Below, one piece after another: positions 35,438-44,539 of a DNA stretch of 52,001 bases. Below the pieces are notes generated by a model, which did no database searches, was not told the origin of the DNA, and was given only the letters and a program-made list of their open reading frames with translations. The stretch is from an uncultured Verrucomicrobia subdivision 3 bacterium (lineage in GTDB: Bacteria > Verrucomicrobiota > Verrucomicrobiia > Limisphaerales > UBA11358): assembly GCA_903936645.1 (NCBI GenBank), contig CAIZWI010000051.1, positions 1 through 52,001 of the forward strand, in the 5' to 3' direction. Within the stretch, counting starts at the first letter, position 1; every line of letters begins with the position of its first letter. The translations under genes and the position numbers were made by a program.

Positions 35438-36742
35438 CTAGGAAAAGCTTTCCACGCGAATCATGACCGGTTTGCCTTTGATGACGGGTAATTTGCTGAT
35501 TTTTTCCAGCGCCTTGGCGACCGCACCGTTTTGGGCATCGTGAATCATCAGAATGAGCGGCACGCTTTCACCCTGATGACCTTCAGGTTGTACCACCGAA
35601 GAAATGCCGATCTTGGCGGCGGCCAGTATGGTGGAGATTTTGGCCATCACGCCCGGCTTGTCGACGACGTTTAACCGCACGTAATAGCGCGAGACGATTT
35701 CAGCCACGGGCAGCACCGAACCGTCGCAGGAGTGCGAGACAAACGGGGGCAACCGCACTTTGGTATTGTTGGTGAGGTCCAGGGCGGCATCGGCGAGATC
35801 GCTCAGCACCGAGCTGGCGGTGGCGTCCTTGCCCGCACCCCGGCCATAAAAAAGCGCATCGCCCACCACGTCCCCACGAACAAAAACCGCGTTGAACACA
35901 TGGTTCACACTAGCCAGCACATGCGTGTTGGGCACCAAGGTGGGATAAACCGAAACCTGCACCTGGCAATCGTTGCCCACCTTTTTCACGATGCCCAACA
36001 ACTTAATGGTGTAACCCAATTGCTGGGCGAACTGAATGTCCAGAGCCGTTATGTGGCGGATGCCTTCCACGTGGACTTGATTCGGCTTTACCCAAAAGCC
36101 ATGGGCCAGGGACGCCAAAATCCCCGTTTTGTGGGCGGCGTCATGTCCGTCGATGTCCAAATCCGGCGGGGTTTCGGCGTACCCCAGACGCTGGGCATCG
36201 GCCAGGACGGCGGCAAAATCCGCCCCCTCCAATTTCATCCGGGTCAGGATGTAATTACAGGTGCCATTCACAATGCCATAAAGGGCGTTGATGCGGTTCC
36301 CCACAAACCCTTCGCGCAAGGTTTTGATGATGGGAATGCCACCGCAGACGCTGGCCTCGTAATAAAGATTGGTGCCGTATTTATTCGCGGCGGCAAACAG
36401 TTCTTCGCCGTGGGCGGAGAGTAATGCCTTGTTGGCCGTGACAACAGGTTTGCCCAATTTCAAGGCCGCCAGAATGATTTCACGCGCCACGGTCGTCCCG
36501 CCTATCAATTCGGCAATAACCTGGATTTCCGGATCATAAACCACTTCGCGCCAGTCGGCCGTCAGTAGATTGGCGGGTATTTTGGCTTCCCGGGCCTTTT
36601 TAAGGTCCCGTACCGCCACCCGGATGACTTGCAAGCCCACCCCAATGCGCGCGGACAGCAATCCACCGTTGCGTTTCAGCGCTTCAACCACGCCACCGCC
36701 CACAGTGCCGCCGCCGACAATTCCGAGTTTGACTTGGTGCAT
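35438..36742 (-). CDS. hom: Homoserine dehydrogenase
   Basis: A 434-residue NAD(P)-dependent enzyme reducing aspartate semialdehyde to homoserine. The Rossmann motif GIVGGGTVGGGVVEAL is at the start. GKPVVTANKALLS, YEASVCGGIPIIKTLREG and NGTCNYILTRM are the catalytic-domain hallmarks, followed by YAETPPDLDIDGHDAAHK. A C-terminal ACT domain (about 355-425, YYVRLNVVDKPGVMAKIS) gives threonine feedback control in the family. It is the first gene of the operon running towards lysC, with a nearly 800-bp gene-free region upstream. Confidence 0.95.
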   Translation of the reverse strand: MHQVKLGIVGGGTVGGGVVEALKRNGGLLSARIGVGLQVIRVAVRDLKKAREAKIPANLLTADWREVVYDPEIQVIAELIGGTTVAREIILAALKLGKPVVTANKALLSAHGEELFAAANKYGTNLYYEASVCGGIPIIKTLREGFVGNRINALYGIVNGTCNYILTRMKLEGADFAAVLADAQRLGYAETPPDLDIDGHDAAHKTGILASLAHGFWVKPNQVHVEGIRHITALDIQFAQQLGYTIKLLGIVKKVGNDCQVQVSVYPTLVPNTHVLASVNHVFNAVFVRGDVVGDALFYGRGAGKDATASSVLSDLADAALDLTNNTKVRLPPFVSHSCDGSVLPVAEIVSRYYVRLNVVDKPGVMAKISTILAAAKIGISSVVQPEGHQGESVPLILMIHDAQNGAVAKALEKISKLPVIKGKPVMIRVESFS

Positions 36743-37539
36743 ACGAGTTCACAGCTTGCCTCGAAACACCTGATGGAACAATTTAATTTTGAGATGAAAA
36801 CCGGGGCCGAGGGGCAATAAAATCTGCCAGACAGTGATATTCCGTCCAAAGATTAGACGAAAATGGGTTGAGGGAGCCGGATGGGGTTTACAGGCAGGAT
36901 TAGGTGCGATTTAACGGGATTTAACTGCCAGCGCCGGGTTGGGGGTCCCGGCCGATCGGTTCCGGAGGCGGATGGTTGCAGTTCCCGAGTGCGCAGCGGG
37001 GGGGGCGAGTGGGCAGGCGGGGGGCTTTTGTCAACTGGAGCCAGTGGCGGGATGTTTCCGCCGGAAACACGGAAGCGAACCTGCCACGGGCGTGGAACAA
37101 AATTACTAAATAGCATAAAAAATCATGAAATGGGCCATTTTTGAATGATTTGGATAACGAACCGACTTCGTGAAGGGCGCGGATGCGGCCTGGAATGCAG
37201 GGTGATGAGCGAAAAACCACCGGGAGCGGGCAACGGGGCTCACCGGGACCGTTAACCAAGGGCAGGCTGCGATGGCCGGGCTGCGGCCGATGTTTGAGAC
37301 CTTGGAATGATGCTGACGTGCAATGCGGCGATTACCTGGATTTATTATCACAACAAACTGTCTCTGTTTAACTTACAAAAGACACGGCCCGCGAGCATCA
37401 AAGCAAAGGGGGGGAGGCATTTTGGGTTGGACAAGGGGTATTGGCGAGGTACGCGAGCCGAACGGCGAGCGGGTGAGTTTCGTCGTTGAGCTCAGGGTGC
37501 CGGTTTTGGCGGGATGTTTGTGCGCCAGGCCCGGGAGGT
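36743..37539. other. Gene-free region upstream of hom
   Basis: About 800 bp between hom and the redoxin gene, which are both read from the minus strand. I see no gene. A short palindrome TGTTTCC-GCC-GGAAACA lies at 37053-37069. Around 36890-36930, degenerate GGATTnA/GATTTAAC units recur, as in simple intergenic repeats. The hom promoter must lie near 36745-36860. No T-box, SAM riboswitch or threonine leader peptide was recognised. Confidence 0.4.
37053..37069. repeat. Perfect palindrome in the hom upstream region
   Basis: TGTTTCC and GGAAACA arms, 7 bp each, around GCC. The size and symmetry fit an operator for a dimeric regulator, but it lies 310 bp upstream of hom with no other copy seen. 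Function is unproven. Confidence 0.3.
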
Positions 37540-38136
37540 TTATTCTCCGTAGTGGACGCCGCAGCCGTAGGGGCGGGTTTGGGTGACGGCCACGGGTTTG
37601 CCGGCGAGGAGGGAATCGACGGCGGCACGGACGTAGTTGTGGGCGGTGCGGGGGTCGCCCTCGGGTTGCGGGCGGTTGTCGATGGCGCCGTTGTAGGCGA
37701 GGGAGCCATCCGCGGCGATGACAAACATATGCGGGGTGGTCTTCATGCCGTACAAATGGCCGATTTTGCCGGAGGTGTCGTCAATCCAGGCGGTGGCTTT
37801 GATTTTGAAGTCGGCCCATTCCTGGCGGGCCTGGGCGGGGGTGCGATGGCTGTCGTTGTTGGCCCCCACGGAATCGACCATCAACCAGATCACGCCCTTG
37901 GCGGCGAGCTGGGCCTGGAGTTCCTGGGCGGCGCCGGTGGCATAATGATTGTGGCAGAAGGGACAATCCGAATTGTAGGCTTCGAGGACGACGATTTTGC
38001 CGGCATAATCGCTGAGTTTGATGGTTTTGCCGGTGATGTCAGTACCGGTAAAATCGGGGGCGGCCTTGCCGATTTGCACGGCAAAAGCGTGGGCAGCGAG
38101 GGCAAGGGTGGCGAACAGGACCAGTAATGTTTTCAT
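37540..38136 (-). CDS. Exported redoxin (thioredoxin-fold, AhpC/TSA-type) protein
   Basis: A 198-residue protein with a signal peptide (1-19, ending AHAFA), so periplasmic or secreted. The redoxin fold starts with PDFTGTDITGKTIKLSDYAGKIVVLEAYNSDCPFCHNHY, where Cys-Pro-Phe-Cys is a thioredoxin-like active site. The cis-Pro loop is MKTTPHMFVI. A conserved-looking C-terminus (TRPYGCGVHYGE) adds two-residue-spaced chemistry seen in related redoxins. It is likely a peroxiredoxin or disulfide reductase. It is divergent from the SEC-C protein gene across about 200 bp. Confidence 0.85.
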   Translation of the reverse strand: MKTLLVLFATLALAAHAFAVQIGKAAPDFTGTDITGKTIKLSDYAGKIVVLEAYNSDCPFCHNHYATGAAQELQAQLAAKGVIWLMVDSVGANNDSHRTPAQARQEWADFKIKATAWIDDTSGKIGHLYGMKTTPHMFVIAADGSLAYNGAIDNRPQPEGDPRTAHNYVRAAVDSLLAGKPVAVTQTRPYGCGVHYGE

Positions 38137-38337
38137 AATTTTTAAATCGGTATCACTATTTTAAATCAGACAGCAACTCAAGGCAATTGGTTCAAAGGGG
38201 ATTGGCCAAGTGCTTTTTTAGCATATTTTTAGCGGCCGACGGAAGCGTCCCAAGGTTGACTAGGCAAGCATAATGCGCTTGCCGGGGGGACAGTCAGACC
38301 GGCAGACTTGGTCGATCAAAACTTGGCCGATCAAATT

Positions 38338-39258
38338 ATGCATATTGTGGCATTAACCTGGGGAACGCAGAGGACCGGCTTGCGTCCGGAACCTCGGGTG
38401 CGGGTTGAATTAACGGACGCAGGCGCGGGCGCTGGGGCAGTGGTTCAGACTTATGAGGGGGTGGGCATGGCCTGCCCCAAGCCCCGGTGCGCTTGCAGTC
38501 AGGTGCGCTTTCACTGGCAAGCTGCCTCGGGGAGGAAGCCGGTGGATTTTGAAATGGATCTGGTGGCGTGGACGGTGGTGATGACACCGGAGCTGGCGCA
38601 GGATCCCCTGGCCCAGCGACTGGCGGAGAGCCTCCACACCGAACTGGGGACGGAGCAGGTACAGGCACTTTGGGAATGGTTTTTGGGTCAGAAACGGGCG
38701 GTGATCCGGACCCTGGAACCCGCAAAAGTTGATACCAAAAATCTGCCGGATGGAAGCGATGGCCGCATGGTGGGTTTTGAGGAGGTGTTTCCTTTTGGCT
38801 TGGGGGTGGAATTTCCACTGCATCAGGAATGGTGGGCGGTGGATGAGCAGTACTGTGTGCAACAGGATTGTAATTGTGAGGAAGCGCTGCTGGCGTTTGT
38901 AAAATTCCAGGCTGCTGCCGGGGACCAGGTGCCGGCCTTTTATTATAACTATCGCACCGGGGCGATCCGGGAGCTGCACGCGGGGCCGGCGGGCAGCCCG
39001 GCCCCGGCGGATTTATTGAAGGCGGTCCGGCAAGCGCACGCAAATTACAATCAGCAATTAAACATCCGCCACCTGACCCTGCGCAATGTCTACGCACGGC
39101 AGGAAATACGGGCGCTCAGGGAGCAGCGGCAATTGCTGGCGTCGCTGGACCCCCATCCCGAGTCGGCGATGGCCACCAAGATCGGACGCAACGAGCCGTG
39201 TCCGTGCGGCAGCGGCTTGAAGTACAAGCGGTGTTGTTTGGGCAAGAAAGCAGGGTGA
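38338..39258 (+). CDS. SEC-C motif-containing protein of unknown function
   Basis: An approximately 306-residue soluble protein whose C-terminus is a complete SEC-C zinc-binding motif (IGRNEPCPCGSGLKYKRCCL), as in SecA and many unrelated cytosolic proteins. Two further Cys-rich patches (CPKPRCAC near 50 and CVQQDCNC near 180) suggest another metal site. The middle is acidic and helical, with no known catalytic motif. A TTG at 38308 is an alternative start; ATG 38338 is favoured. The function is unknown. Confidence 0.7.
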   Translation: MHIVALTWGTQRTGLRPEPRVRVELTDAGAGAGAVVQTYEGVGMACPKPRCACSQVRFHWQAASGRKPVDFEMDLVAWTVVMTPELAQDPLAQRLAESLHTELGTEQVQALWEWFLGQKRAVIRTLEPAKVDTKNLPDGSDGRMVGFEEVFPFGLGVEFPLHQEWWAVDEQYCVQQDCNCEEALLAFVKFQAAAGDQVPAFYYNYRTGAIRELHAGPAGSPAPADLLKAVRQAHANYNQQLNIRHLTLRNVYARQEIRALREQRQLLASLDPHPESAMATKIGRNEPCPCGSGLKYKRCCLGKKAG

Positions 39259-39669
39259 GGAAACGGCATAATCCCAACTTCAATATTCAGAGAATAATCA
39301 AACTTCAAACGTCAAGGCGACGGGGAGTTTTGATACCAGTGGCTGAAGGGTTGTCCGAGTCGAGGGGCTTGGGAATGGGGGAACGGTTGGCTTCATTGGT
39401 TGGTGGTGAGGACGGGCGGCAAGCGGTAGACTGTGACGGGACCATTGGCTGATGCTGCTTGGAGCTGGCAGACGGGCCTGGGTGGTTAATCGCCACGGGG
39501 TGGTTGCCGGAAGGCATTTTTATGAGCGCCGTCGCCATAACCTGAGCCCGGGACCGGGAGCAAGGAAGCGGCGACTTTCATTTACCACATGGTTTATTTT
39601 AGGCCGACAGCTTGATCCGAAAGGAACCTGGGGTAATTCCCACCTTACGCCCGCCGGGAAGAATACAGC
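39259..39669. other. Gene-free stretch between SEC-C and saccharopine dehydrogenase-like genes
   Basis: About 410 bp between convergent genes. The open frames found here overlap the next gene antisense and lack coding features. I see no clear terminator or RNA. Confidence 0.4.
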
Positions 39670-40830
39670 TCACAGAAAAGCCACGGCTTCATGGATGTGG
39701 ATGTCCCGTTTTTTCAAGGCGGCGAAGACGGCCGCCGGAGGAAACGCTTCTTCGGGGGTGATGACCCCGCATTTTGCCACCAAGCCCTGGGCAAGCAGCT
39801 GCGCGCCAATACTCAGGGGAATGCCGACATTACGGGTGTAGGCCCGCAGACCGGCCCAGTCGGGCACGGAGCCATCGGAGGATGGATGGGTGTGCCAAAG
39901 GGTATGGCGCACCCGCTGGCCATCCCGCTGGCCTTCAACTTCCACGTGGAGCGAATAGCCGTAAAGCTTGGTTTCACGACCTTCCCGGACCTGCATCAGG
40001 TAGGCACCGATGGCTTCCATGATGCCAAATTCAACCCCTTTGAGGGTGATTTTATCGTTGCGCATAAACCCCCAGTCATAAAGGGCGCGAATCAGTTGCA
40101 TATTTGGCTGGGGCCAAGTGCCGCGTACTTCAATCAACCGGATGCCTTTGCCGGCAAGATTTTTGGCGAGGGTCTTGGTTTCCGCGTGGGGAATGATGTA
40201 TTCCGGGGCGGTCCCATAGGGCTCTGGCAAGGCGATGTCACGCGGGCGGGCGAACGGCGGTACTTGCCGGAATTCGCCGTCCTCAAAGACCACGCGTCCG
40301 GGCAGCTGGGGATCGTATTCATAGGCAGTGGTCTCGAAAATGGAGGGACTGAACGCGATCGGGCGGTAGGCACCGTGGCTGACGCGGGCGATTTCCACGG
40401 TGTCCAGTTGCTCGGCGGCGTGCATCACCATCATCTGGGTGACGCCCGGCGTCATCCCAAAGCCGGGGACGCAGGTCTTGCCATTTTTTATGAATTCCGC
40501 GTCGCTGCTGGCTTCTTCCCCGAAGCCATTGAGGTTGATGCCGTGGCAGGCGGCGGCGGCGATGCAGGCGGTGGAAAGTCCGTTGAGGCCGATGGTGGTG
40601 CCGTCCATAACAACATCGTAACCACGCATTTGGTCGATGAGCTCAGCCCGGCGGGTGACATCCGCCACCACGAAATCCACGCGGGGATCAGCGAGCCACG
40701 CCACCACCTGGCGGGCGGCTTCCGCATTGATATCCGCCACAGTAATCCGGGTGGCAGCGGAGTTTTTGACAAGATCCAGTATCGCTTCGCGACAAATACG
40801 ACCCGCGCCACCGAGACAGAATATTTTCAT
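39670..40830 (-). CDS. Saccharopine dehydrogenase-family oxidoreductase
   Basis: A 386-residue NAD(P)-dependent enzyme. The Rossmann motif is at the start (MKIFCLGGAGRICREAI), with a second strand TVADINAEAA. The middle has VPGFGMTPGVTQM and the C-terminal half a catalytic domain typical of saccharopine, carboxynorspermidine and lysine-6-dehydrogenase relatives. The precise substrate cannot be assigned, and a role in lysine or polyamine metabolism is a family-based guess. ATG 40830 lies exactly before the Rossmann strand, so the longer frame to 40893 is rejected. It stands alone between long spacers. Confidence 0.8.
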   Translation of the reverse strand: MKIFCLGGAGRICREAILDLVKNSAATRITVADINAEAARQVVAWLADPRVDFVVADVTRRAELIDQMRGYDVVMDGTTIGLNGLSTACIAAAACHGINLNGFGEEASSDAEFIKNGKTCVPGFGMTPGVTQMMVMHAAEQLDTVEIARVSHGAYRPIAFSPSIFETTAYEYDPQLPGRVVFEDGEFRQVPPFARPRDIALPEPYGTAPEYIIPHAETKTLAKNLAGKGIRLIEVRGTWPQPNMQLIRALYDWGFMRNDKITLKGVEFGIMEAIGAYLMQVREGRETKLYGYSLHVEVEGQRDGQRVRHTLWHTHPSSDGSVPDWAGLRAYTRNVGIPLSIGAQLLAQGLVAKCGVITPEEAFPPAAVFAALKKRDIHIHEAVAFL

Positions 40831-41255
40831 AATTTTTAAGATTAATGGCGGAACACACCGGCCGGGATGAATCACCAGCCGCAGCCAAAACAACGGAGGT
40901 TAGCTTGGGCCGATTGGCCAACGGTGGCAATCGCCTGTTTAGGCGGTCATGGCAGGCTGCCCGGGGGGCCGGGGAGGCAGATTACCGGGGGCAAAAGTCA
41001 ATTACGTTACAACCTGGAAACAGAATAATGGAAAAGTCGTTTACGGTTGCGCCGTCCACAGGGCGGCGCGGCGCGGTGCCGCGTGGGCGCGGGAGCAGGA
41101 GGCTTAACCCTCAGGGGAGCTGGCGCGCGATGCACTATTAGCTTTTTTGCGGCGTGAAAACCGGCCAAAGTATGGCCGTTTGATGGATTAGCGGCTGGGT
41201 TTTACGGCAGTGAAATAAATGTCAACATGGCATCCGTATTAACGACAATCACCTG
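40831..41255. other. Divergent regulatory gap
   Basis: 425 bp between the divergent saccharopine-dehydrogenase-like and LuxR genes. Apart from a 6-bp inverted repeat with a 5-base loop (CGGCCA/TGGCCG, 41162-41178) about 80 bp before the LuxR start, nothing is recognised. The frames in it look like chance. Confidence 0.4.
41162..41178 (+). repeat. Inverted repeat upstream of the LuxR-type gene
   Basis: CGGCCA-AAGTA-TGGCCG, centred about 85 bp before the regulator start. It could be an operator, perhaps for the regulator itself, but there is no second copy and no functional proof. Confidence 0.3.
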
Positions 41256-42353
41256 ATGACGTCCCAAAGCGAACCAGGATCCCGCCAGGCGCGCGCTGGC
41301 CAAAGCGCGCGGCCGGTAAAAACAAGGCGGCCGGCCAGTCCGGCCCGCTTGCCAACGGCCATGCTAGATTACTGGCAAGGACGGATGACCTGCCTGAGTT
41401 ACACCGCCCCGGCGCGGCCAGGTTCGGAAAAAGAATTGTTCGCGGGCATTAAATACGATGGGCGAACGGTTTATTTTCCCTTGGACAGCCACCGTCCCGA
41501 AACAGCTGCCGTGCGTGCCAGTGAGATCTATCGCACCCTCACCGAGGAGGGCTGGCAGGCCGTGCGGCAGCGTTATGTGCGCCAAATCACTTGGGTGGTT
41601 TATTGGTTCACCGAACCGCTGGCCTGCACCTATGCCACCCTATTCACAGTGACCGGGCCACCCGGGGGAGCCGGCAAGCCCATCCCGCCAGCCGGGTCAG
41701 CCTTGGCGGTGGCGGTGGTTGAGGCGGATGCGGAGGTGCGGCGCGCACTGGAACAAGCCATCCAGCAGATGCCGGGTTACACCTGTGTGGCAACGACCGC
41801 CAGCGCGAGGGCGCTCCTCCAGCCAGCCGGGTCACCGGCTGGCCGGCCCCAATTGGTGTTATACAACCAACGCACGCTCGATCTGGGCGTGATGACCTTG
41901 CGCAAGCAACTCGAAAGCCGCTGGCCGGGCATTATAATGCTGGCTTTTGACATCTTTGGTCATAGCGATGAGGCGTTTATGAGCCTGACCGGCATGGAGC
42001 GCGGTTATTTCCTGCGCCGCCGGCTGCCGATGCGAATGCTCGAGCCGCTGGAAGCCTGCCGGCCCATGGAGGAGGCGGGCAGGAAGCAACTGCGGCCGAA
42101 GCTGGCCACGTACTTTCAAAAGCTCTTCTCCAGCCCGGACCACGACCGCGCCGGGCAGACGGAAACAGCGGGCACGTTATCCGAGCGAGAAATGGAAGTT
42201 CTGCGGTGCCTCTGTGCAGGCCATACGGATAAGAGCCTGGCGGCATTCCTCGGCATCAGCGTTTGGACGGCGCACGCACACATCAAGAAAATTTTCACAA
42301 AACTGGGTGTCCATACGCGGGCGGAAGCCGTCACCCACTATTTGCAAAGGTAA
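41256..42353 (+). CDS. LuxR-family regulator with degenerate receiver-like domain
   Basis: A 365-residue predicted DNA-binding protein. Residues 55-135 form a module (KYDGRTVYFPLDSH...EEGWQAVRQRY) resembling an N-terminal module found in verrucomicrobial recombinases and regulators. Residues 149-265 look like a response-regulator receiver, but the phosphoacceptor position reads LVLYNQ (Asn204) where Asp is expected, and the acidic pair is only partly present (EAD). The C-terminus (308-365) is a full LuxR/NarL helix-turn-helix (LSEREMEVLRCLCAGHTDKSLAAFLGIS...). It is probably phosphorylation-independent. The target and signal are unknown. No sensor kinase is adjacent; a Ser/Thr kinase-like gene follows 118 bp later. 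Confidence 0.75.
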   Translation: MTSQSEPGSRQARAGQSARPVKTRRPASPARLPTAMLDYWQGRMTCLSYTAPARPGSEKELFAGIKYDGRTVYFPLDSHRPETAAVRASEIYRTLTEEGWQAVRQRYVRQITWVVYWFTEPLACTYATLFTVTGPPGGAGKPIPPAGSALAVAVVEADAEVRRALEQAIQQMPGYTCVATTASARALLQPAGSPAGRPQLVLYNQRTLDLGVMTLRKQLESRWPGIIMLAFDIFGHSDEAFMSLTGMERGYFLRRRLPMRMLEPLEACRPMEEAGRKQLRPKLATYFQKLFSSPDHDRAGQTETAGTLSEREMEVLRCLCAGHTDKSLAAFLGISVWTAHAHIKKIFTKLGVHTRAEAVTHYLQR

Positions 42354-42471
42354 AGCGCGCCAGGTGAGAGGGAATAAGGGCGAGCCGTCAAGGACCGAAG
42401 CTGGTTGATTTTGGCAAAAGGGCCGGTTTTTATTCGCGCTACGGTTCAAAATTGGTTAGATTGTAACACAA

Positions 42472-43323
42472 ATGGCACGCAAAGCGGATCAGTCGAGCGA
42501 TGGCGCCGGGCAGCCCGAGCGTTTTGGGCGTTTTTATTTGCAGGAATTGCTGAACAGCGGCGGCATGGCGGACATCTGGTTTGTGACGGATGGCAATGGC
42601 AAGCCGTTCGCCTTGCGCAAATTAAAGCGGGAATATCGCTTCAATTTCACCGCCCGGCGCAATTTTGCCCGGGGCTGCGAAATTCTTTCCAAGCTGAACG
42701 AGAGCGAGTTCATTGTGGGGTATGTGGAGCACGGCAAGATTGAGGGCTCGCATTACATGCTGATGGATTATGTGGAGGCGGCGAATTTGAAGGAATTGTA
42801 TGCGCGCCAGGATCCCATTCTCACGGAAAATGTGGCCCAAATCCTGATCGACATGGCGGTGGGCTTGAGCCACGTGCACGAAAGCGGGTACATGCATTTG
42901 GATTTCAAGCCGGAGAACGTGCTGGTGACGCGAAATGGGCGGGTGCGGCTGATTGATTTTGATTTGTCGCAGGAGATTCCAGAAAACCCCAAGAAAATGT
43001 CCAAATATCCGGGCACGCCGAGTTACATGGCCCCGGAGCAATTGCAACGTGAGGCGTTCGACGCCCGGGCGGATATTTTTGCGTACGGAGTGGCGGCGTA
43101 TGAGTTGTTGACGAACCAAAAGCCGTTTCCGGGGGAGACTCCGGCGGATATTTTGGCGGCGCAACTGGAGCCGGGTGGTCCGGTGCGGCCGCGCCAGCAT
43201 AATCCAGCCATCCCGCCGGCCATGGAGAATGTGATTCTCAAATGCATTGCCCGCGAACCGGACCGGCGCTACCCGTTTTCCGGGGTGCTGGTGCGGGATT
43301 TGGAAAGTGCCCTGTACGTCTGA
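42472..43323 (+). CDS. Serine/threonine protein kinase-like protein with altered catalytic motifs
   Basis: A 283-residue cytosolic kinase-fold protein with no membrane or sensory segment. The Gly-rich loop is LNSGGMADIW (about 27-36). The usual ATP-anchoring Lys reads Arg49 (FALRKLK), and the alpha-C Glu position appears to be Gly. The catalytic loop keeps Asp144, Lys146 and Asn149 but reads HLD instead of HRD. DFG reads DFD (162-164). APE (187-189) and the Asp201 structural site are intact. It is thus an atypical kinase or pseudokinase. It starts with ATG 42472 and ends 30 bp from the convergent anti-sigma gene. Targets may include the neighbouring LuxR or sigma regulators, but that is inference. 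Confidence 0.8.
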   Translation: MARKADQSSDGAGQPERFGRFYLQELLNSGGMADIWFVTDGNGKPFALRKLKREYRFNFTARRNFARGCEILSKLNESEFIVGYVEHGKIEGSHYMLMDYVEAANLKELYARQDPILTENVAQILIDMAVGLSHVHESGYMHLDFKPENVLVTRNGRVRLIDFDLSQEIPENPKKMSKYPGTPSYMAPEQLQREAFDARADIFAYGVAAYELLTNQKPFPGETPADILAAQLEPGGPVRPRQHNPAIPPAMENVILKCIAREPDRRYPFSGVLVRDLESALYV

Positions 43324-43353
43324 ATAGCAGTCGTCCGGACCCGCATTTTAGGG

Positions 43354-43869
43354 CTAAGGCAAACTGTCGGCCAGAAATTCGCCCGCGCTGGCCAAGTGCC
43401 GGTTCAAGCTTTGAGATTCGGCCGTAAGGGGTGACAAAACGGCGGCGGGGGCCGCACTCACCAATCCACTTCCCAGATCCAGAATTGAACCCGCCAGGGC
43501 CAGCGAAGGCGGGGGTTCCACTGTTGGTAGCGCAGTCTTCAGGCCGTCTGCCGGCCGGAACCAGAAAAAAGCCAGGAGCAACACCCCAGCAAACCCACCG
43601 GCGAGTTGCCACCCAGGAACCCAGGTGCGGGACGGCTGGGGGGTGAGACGAGTCGAGGCACGGACAGCGCGCATGATGTCGGCATGCAGCGAGGCGGGGC
43701 GGGCGACGGTGGGGAGCGGGCTTTTCAGGGCTTCGGCCAGAGTTTGACACTGGGCAGCGAACTGACTGGTGGGGTCGGCTGGACGGTCCTTGACGCGAGC
43801 GGTCACCGGCAGTGGGCGGTGCTCATTCAGGGCGTTGGAAATGTTAAATTTTTGGAACCAGGTTTTCAT
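43354..43869 (-). CDS. Putative anti-sigma factor (single-pass membrane protein)
   Basis: A 171-residue protein with a soluble N-terminal half, one hydrophobic segment (about 87-105, GWQLAGGFAGVLLLAFFWF) and an extracytoplasmic C-terminus. It begins inside the end of the ECF sigma gene (26-bp overlap), the classic coupled arrangement of sigma and anti-sigma pairs. No zinc-binding HxxxCxxC motif is seen, so it would be a non-ZAS type. The call rests on position and topology, not sequence family. Confidence 0.65.
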   Translation of the reverse strand: MKTWFQKFNISNALNEHRPLPVTARVKDRPADPTSQFAAQCQTLAEALKSPLPTVARPASLHADIMRAVRASTRLTPQPSRTWVPGWQLAGGFAGVLLLAFFWFRPADGLKTALPTVEPPPSLALAGSILDLGSGLVSAAPAAVLSPLTAESQSLNRHLASAGEFLADSLP

Positions 43870-44506
43870 GATGGGCGAAGGTGGTCAATTGGTTTGGTGG
43901 CCGCACGGGAAGCGGCGAACCGGCGGAGGAGTGCATGCCGAGAACGGCAGCGGCAACCGGCTGGCCGGGGCGCACGTGCCGGGCGAGCATCTGACGGGCC
44001 CGGAAGAGGAGCACTTTGACGTGCACCCGGGTTTTGCCCATGACCTGGGCGATCTGCGCCACGTCCAGATCTTCCACGTAATGCAGCCACAGTGCCTCGT
44101 ACTGGCTGGGCCCGAGCTGCCGCCGGGCGAGTTGCCAGAGAGCGTGGCGGTCTTCCTGCCGGGCGATTAATTCGGCCGGATCGGCCTCCTCGATTTTTTC
44201 GGGCTCGGACTCAACCAACCGGCGGGTGGCGGCGCGATGGCGGTCGATGCACTGCCGGCGGGCAATGGTGAAAAGCCAGGCGGCGAAATGGCGGCGGGGG
44301 TCAAACTGACCGAGGCATTGGAAGGCTTTGACAAAGGTGTCCTGGGTGATTTCCGCCGCATCAGCCCGGTGGTGGCAGGCCTGGAAGACGAAGGCGTGAA
44401 CACGATGTTCGTAACGGTATACCAACTCTTCAAAGGCGGCCGGGGAGCCCGCCCGGGCCTGGGCGGCCAGCGCTTCATCGGTGGCAATGGGCGGAATGGG
44501 CTCCAT
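43844..44506 (-). CDS. ECF-type RNA polymerase sigma factor
   Basis: A 220-residue extracytoplasmic-function sigma factor. Region 2 spans about residues 20-95 (FEELVYRYEHRVHAFVF, AEITQDTFVKAFQCLGQFDP, AWLFTIARRQCIDRHR). Region 4 (about 125-180) has the YEALWLHYVEDLDVAQIAQVMGKTRVHVKVLLFRAR helix-turn-helix. A ~40-residue C-terminal tail is extra. ATG 44506 follows a GGGGAG stretch. It overlaps the putative anti-sigma gene by 26 bp and lies 33 bp after a secreted-protein gene. The stimulus and regulon are unknown. Confidence 0.92.
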   Translation of the reverse strand: MEPIPPIATDEALAAQARAGSPAAFEELVYRYEHRVHAFVFQACHHRADAAEITQDTFVKAFQCLGQFDPRRHFAAWLFTIARRQCIDRHRAATRRLVESEPEKIEEADPAELIARQEDRHALWQLARRQLGPSQYEALWLHYVEDLDVAQIAQVMGKTRVHVKVLLFRARQMLARHVRPGQPVAAAVLGMHSSAGSPLPVRPPNQLTTFAHHENLVPKI

Positions 44507-44539
44507 GGATGGCGACTCCCCGGGGCGTTCGAACGGCGG

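Noticed and set aside
34165..36742. Microcompartment operon around the tagged dehydrogenase
   Set aside because: No BMC shell, aldehyde dehydrogenase or aldolase gene lies in the window. Only the tag-like N-terminus supports the idea, so it is kept as a finding and not annotated as a locus.
36743..37539. Threonine leader peptide, T-box or SAM riboswitch before hom
   Set aside because: No short frame rich in Thr/Ile codons, no T-box sequence and no recognised riboswitch core was seen.
39452..39841. 129-codon plus-strand frame overlapping the saccharopine dehydrogenase-like gene
   Set aside because: It is antisense over the 3' end of a well-supported gene and shows no features.
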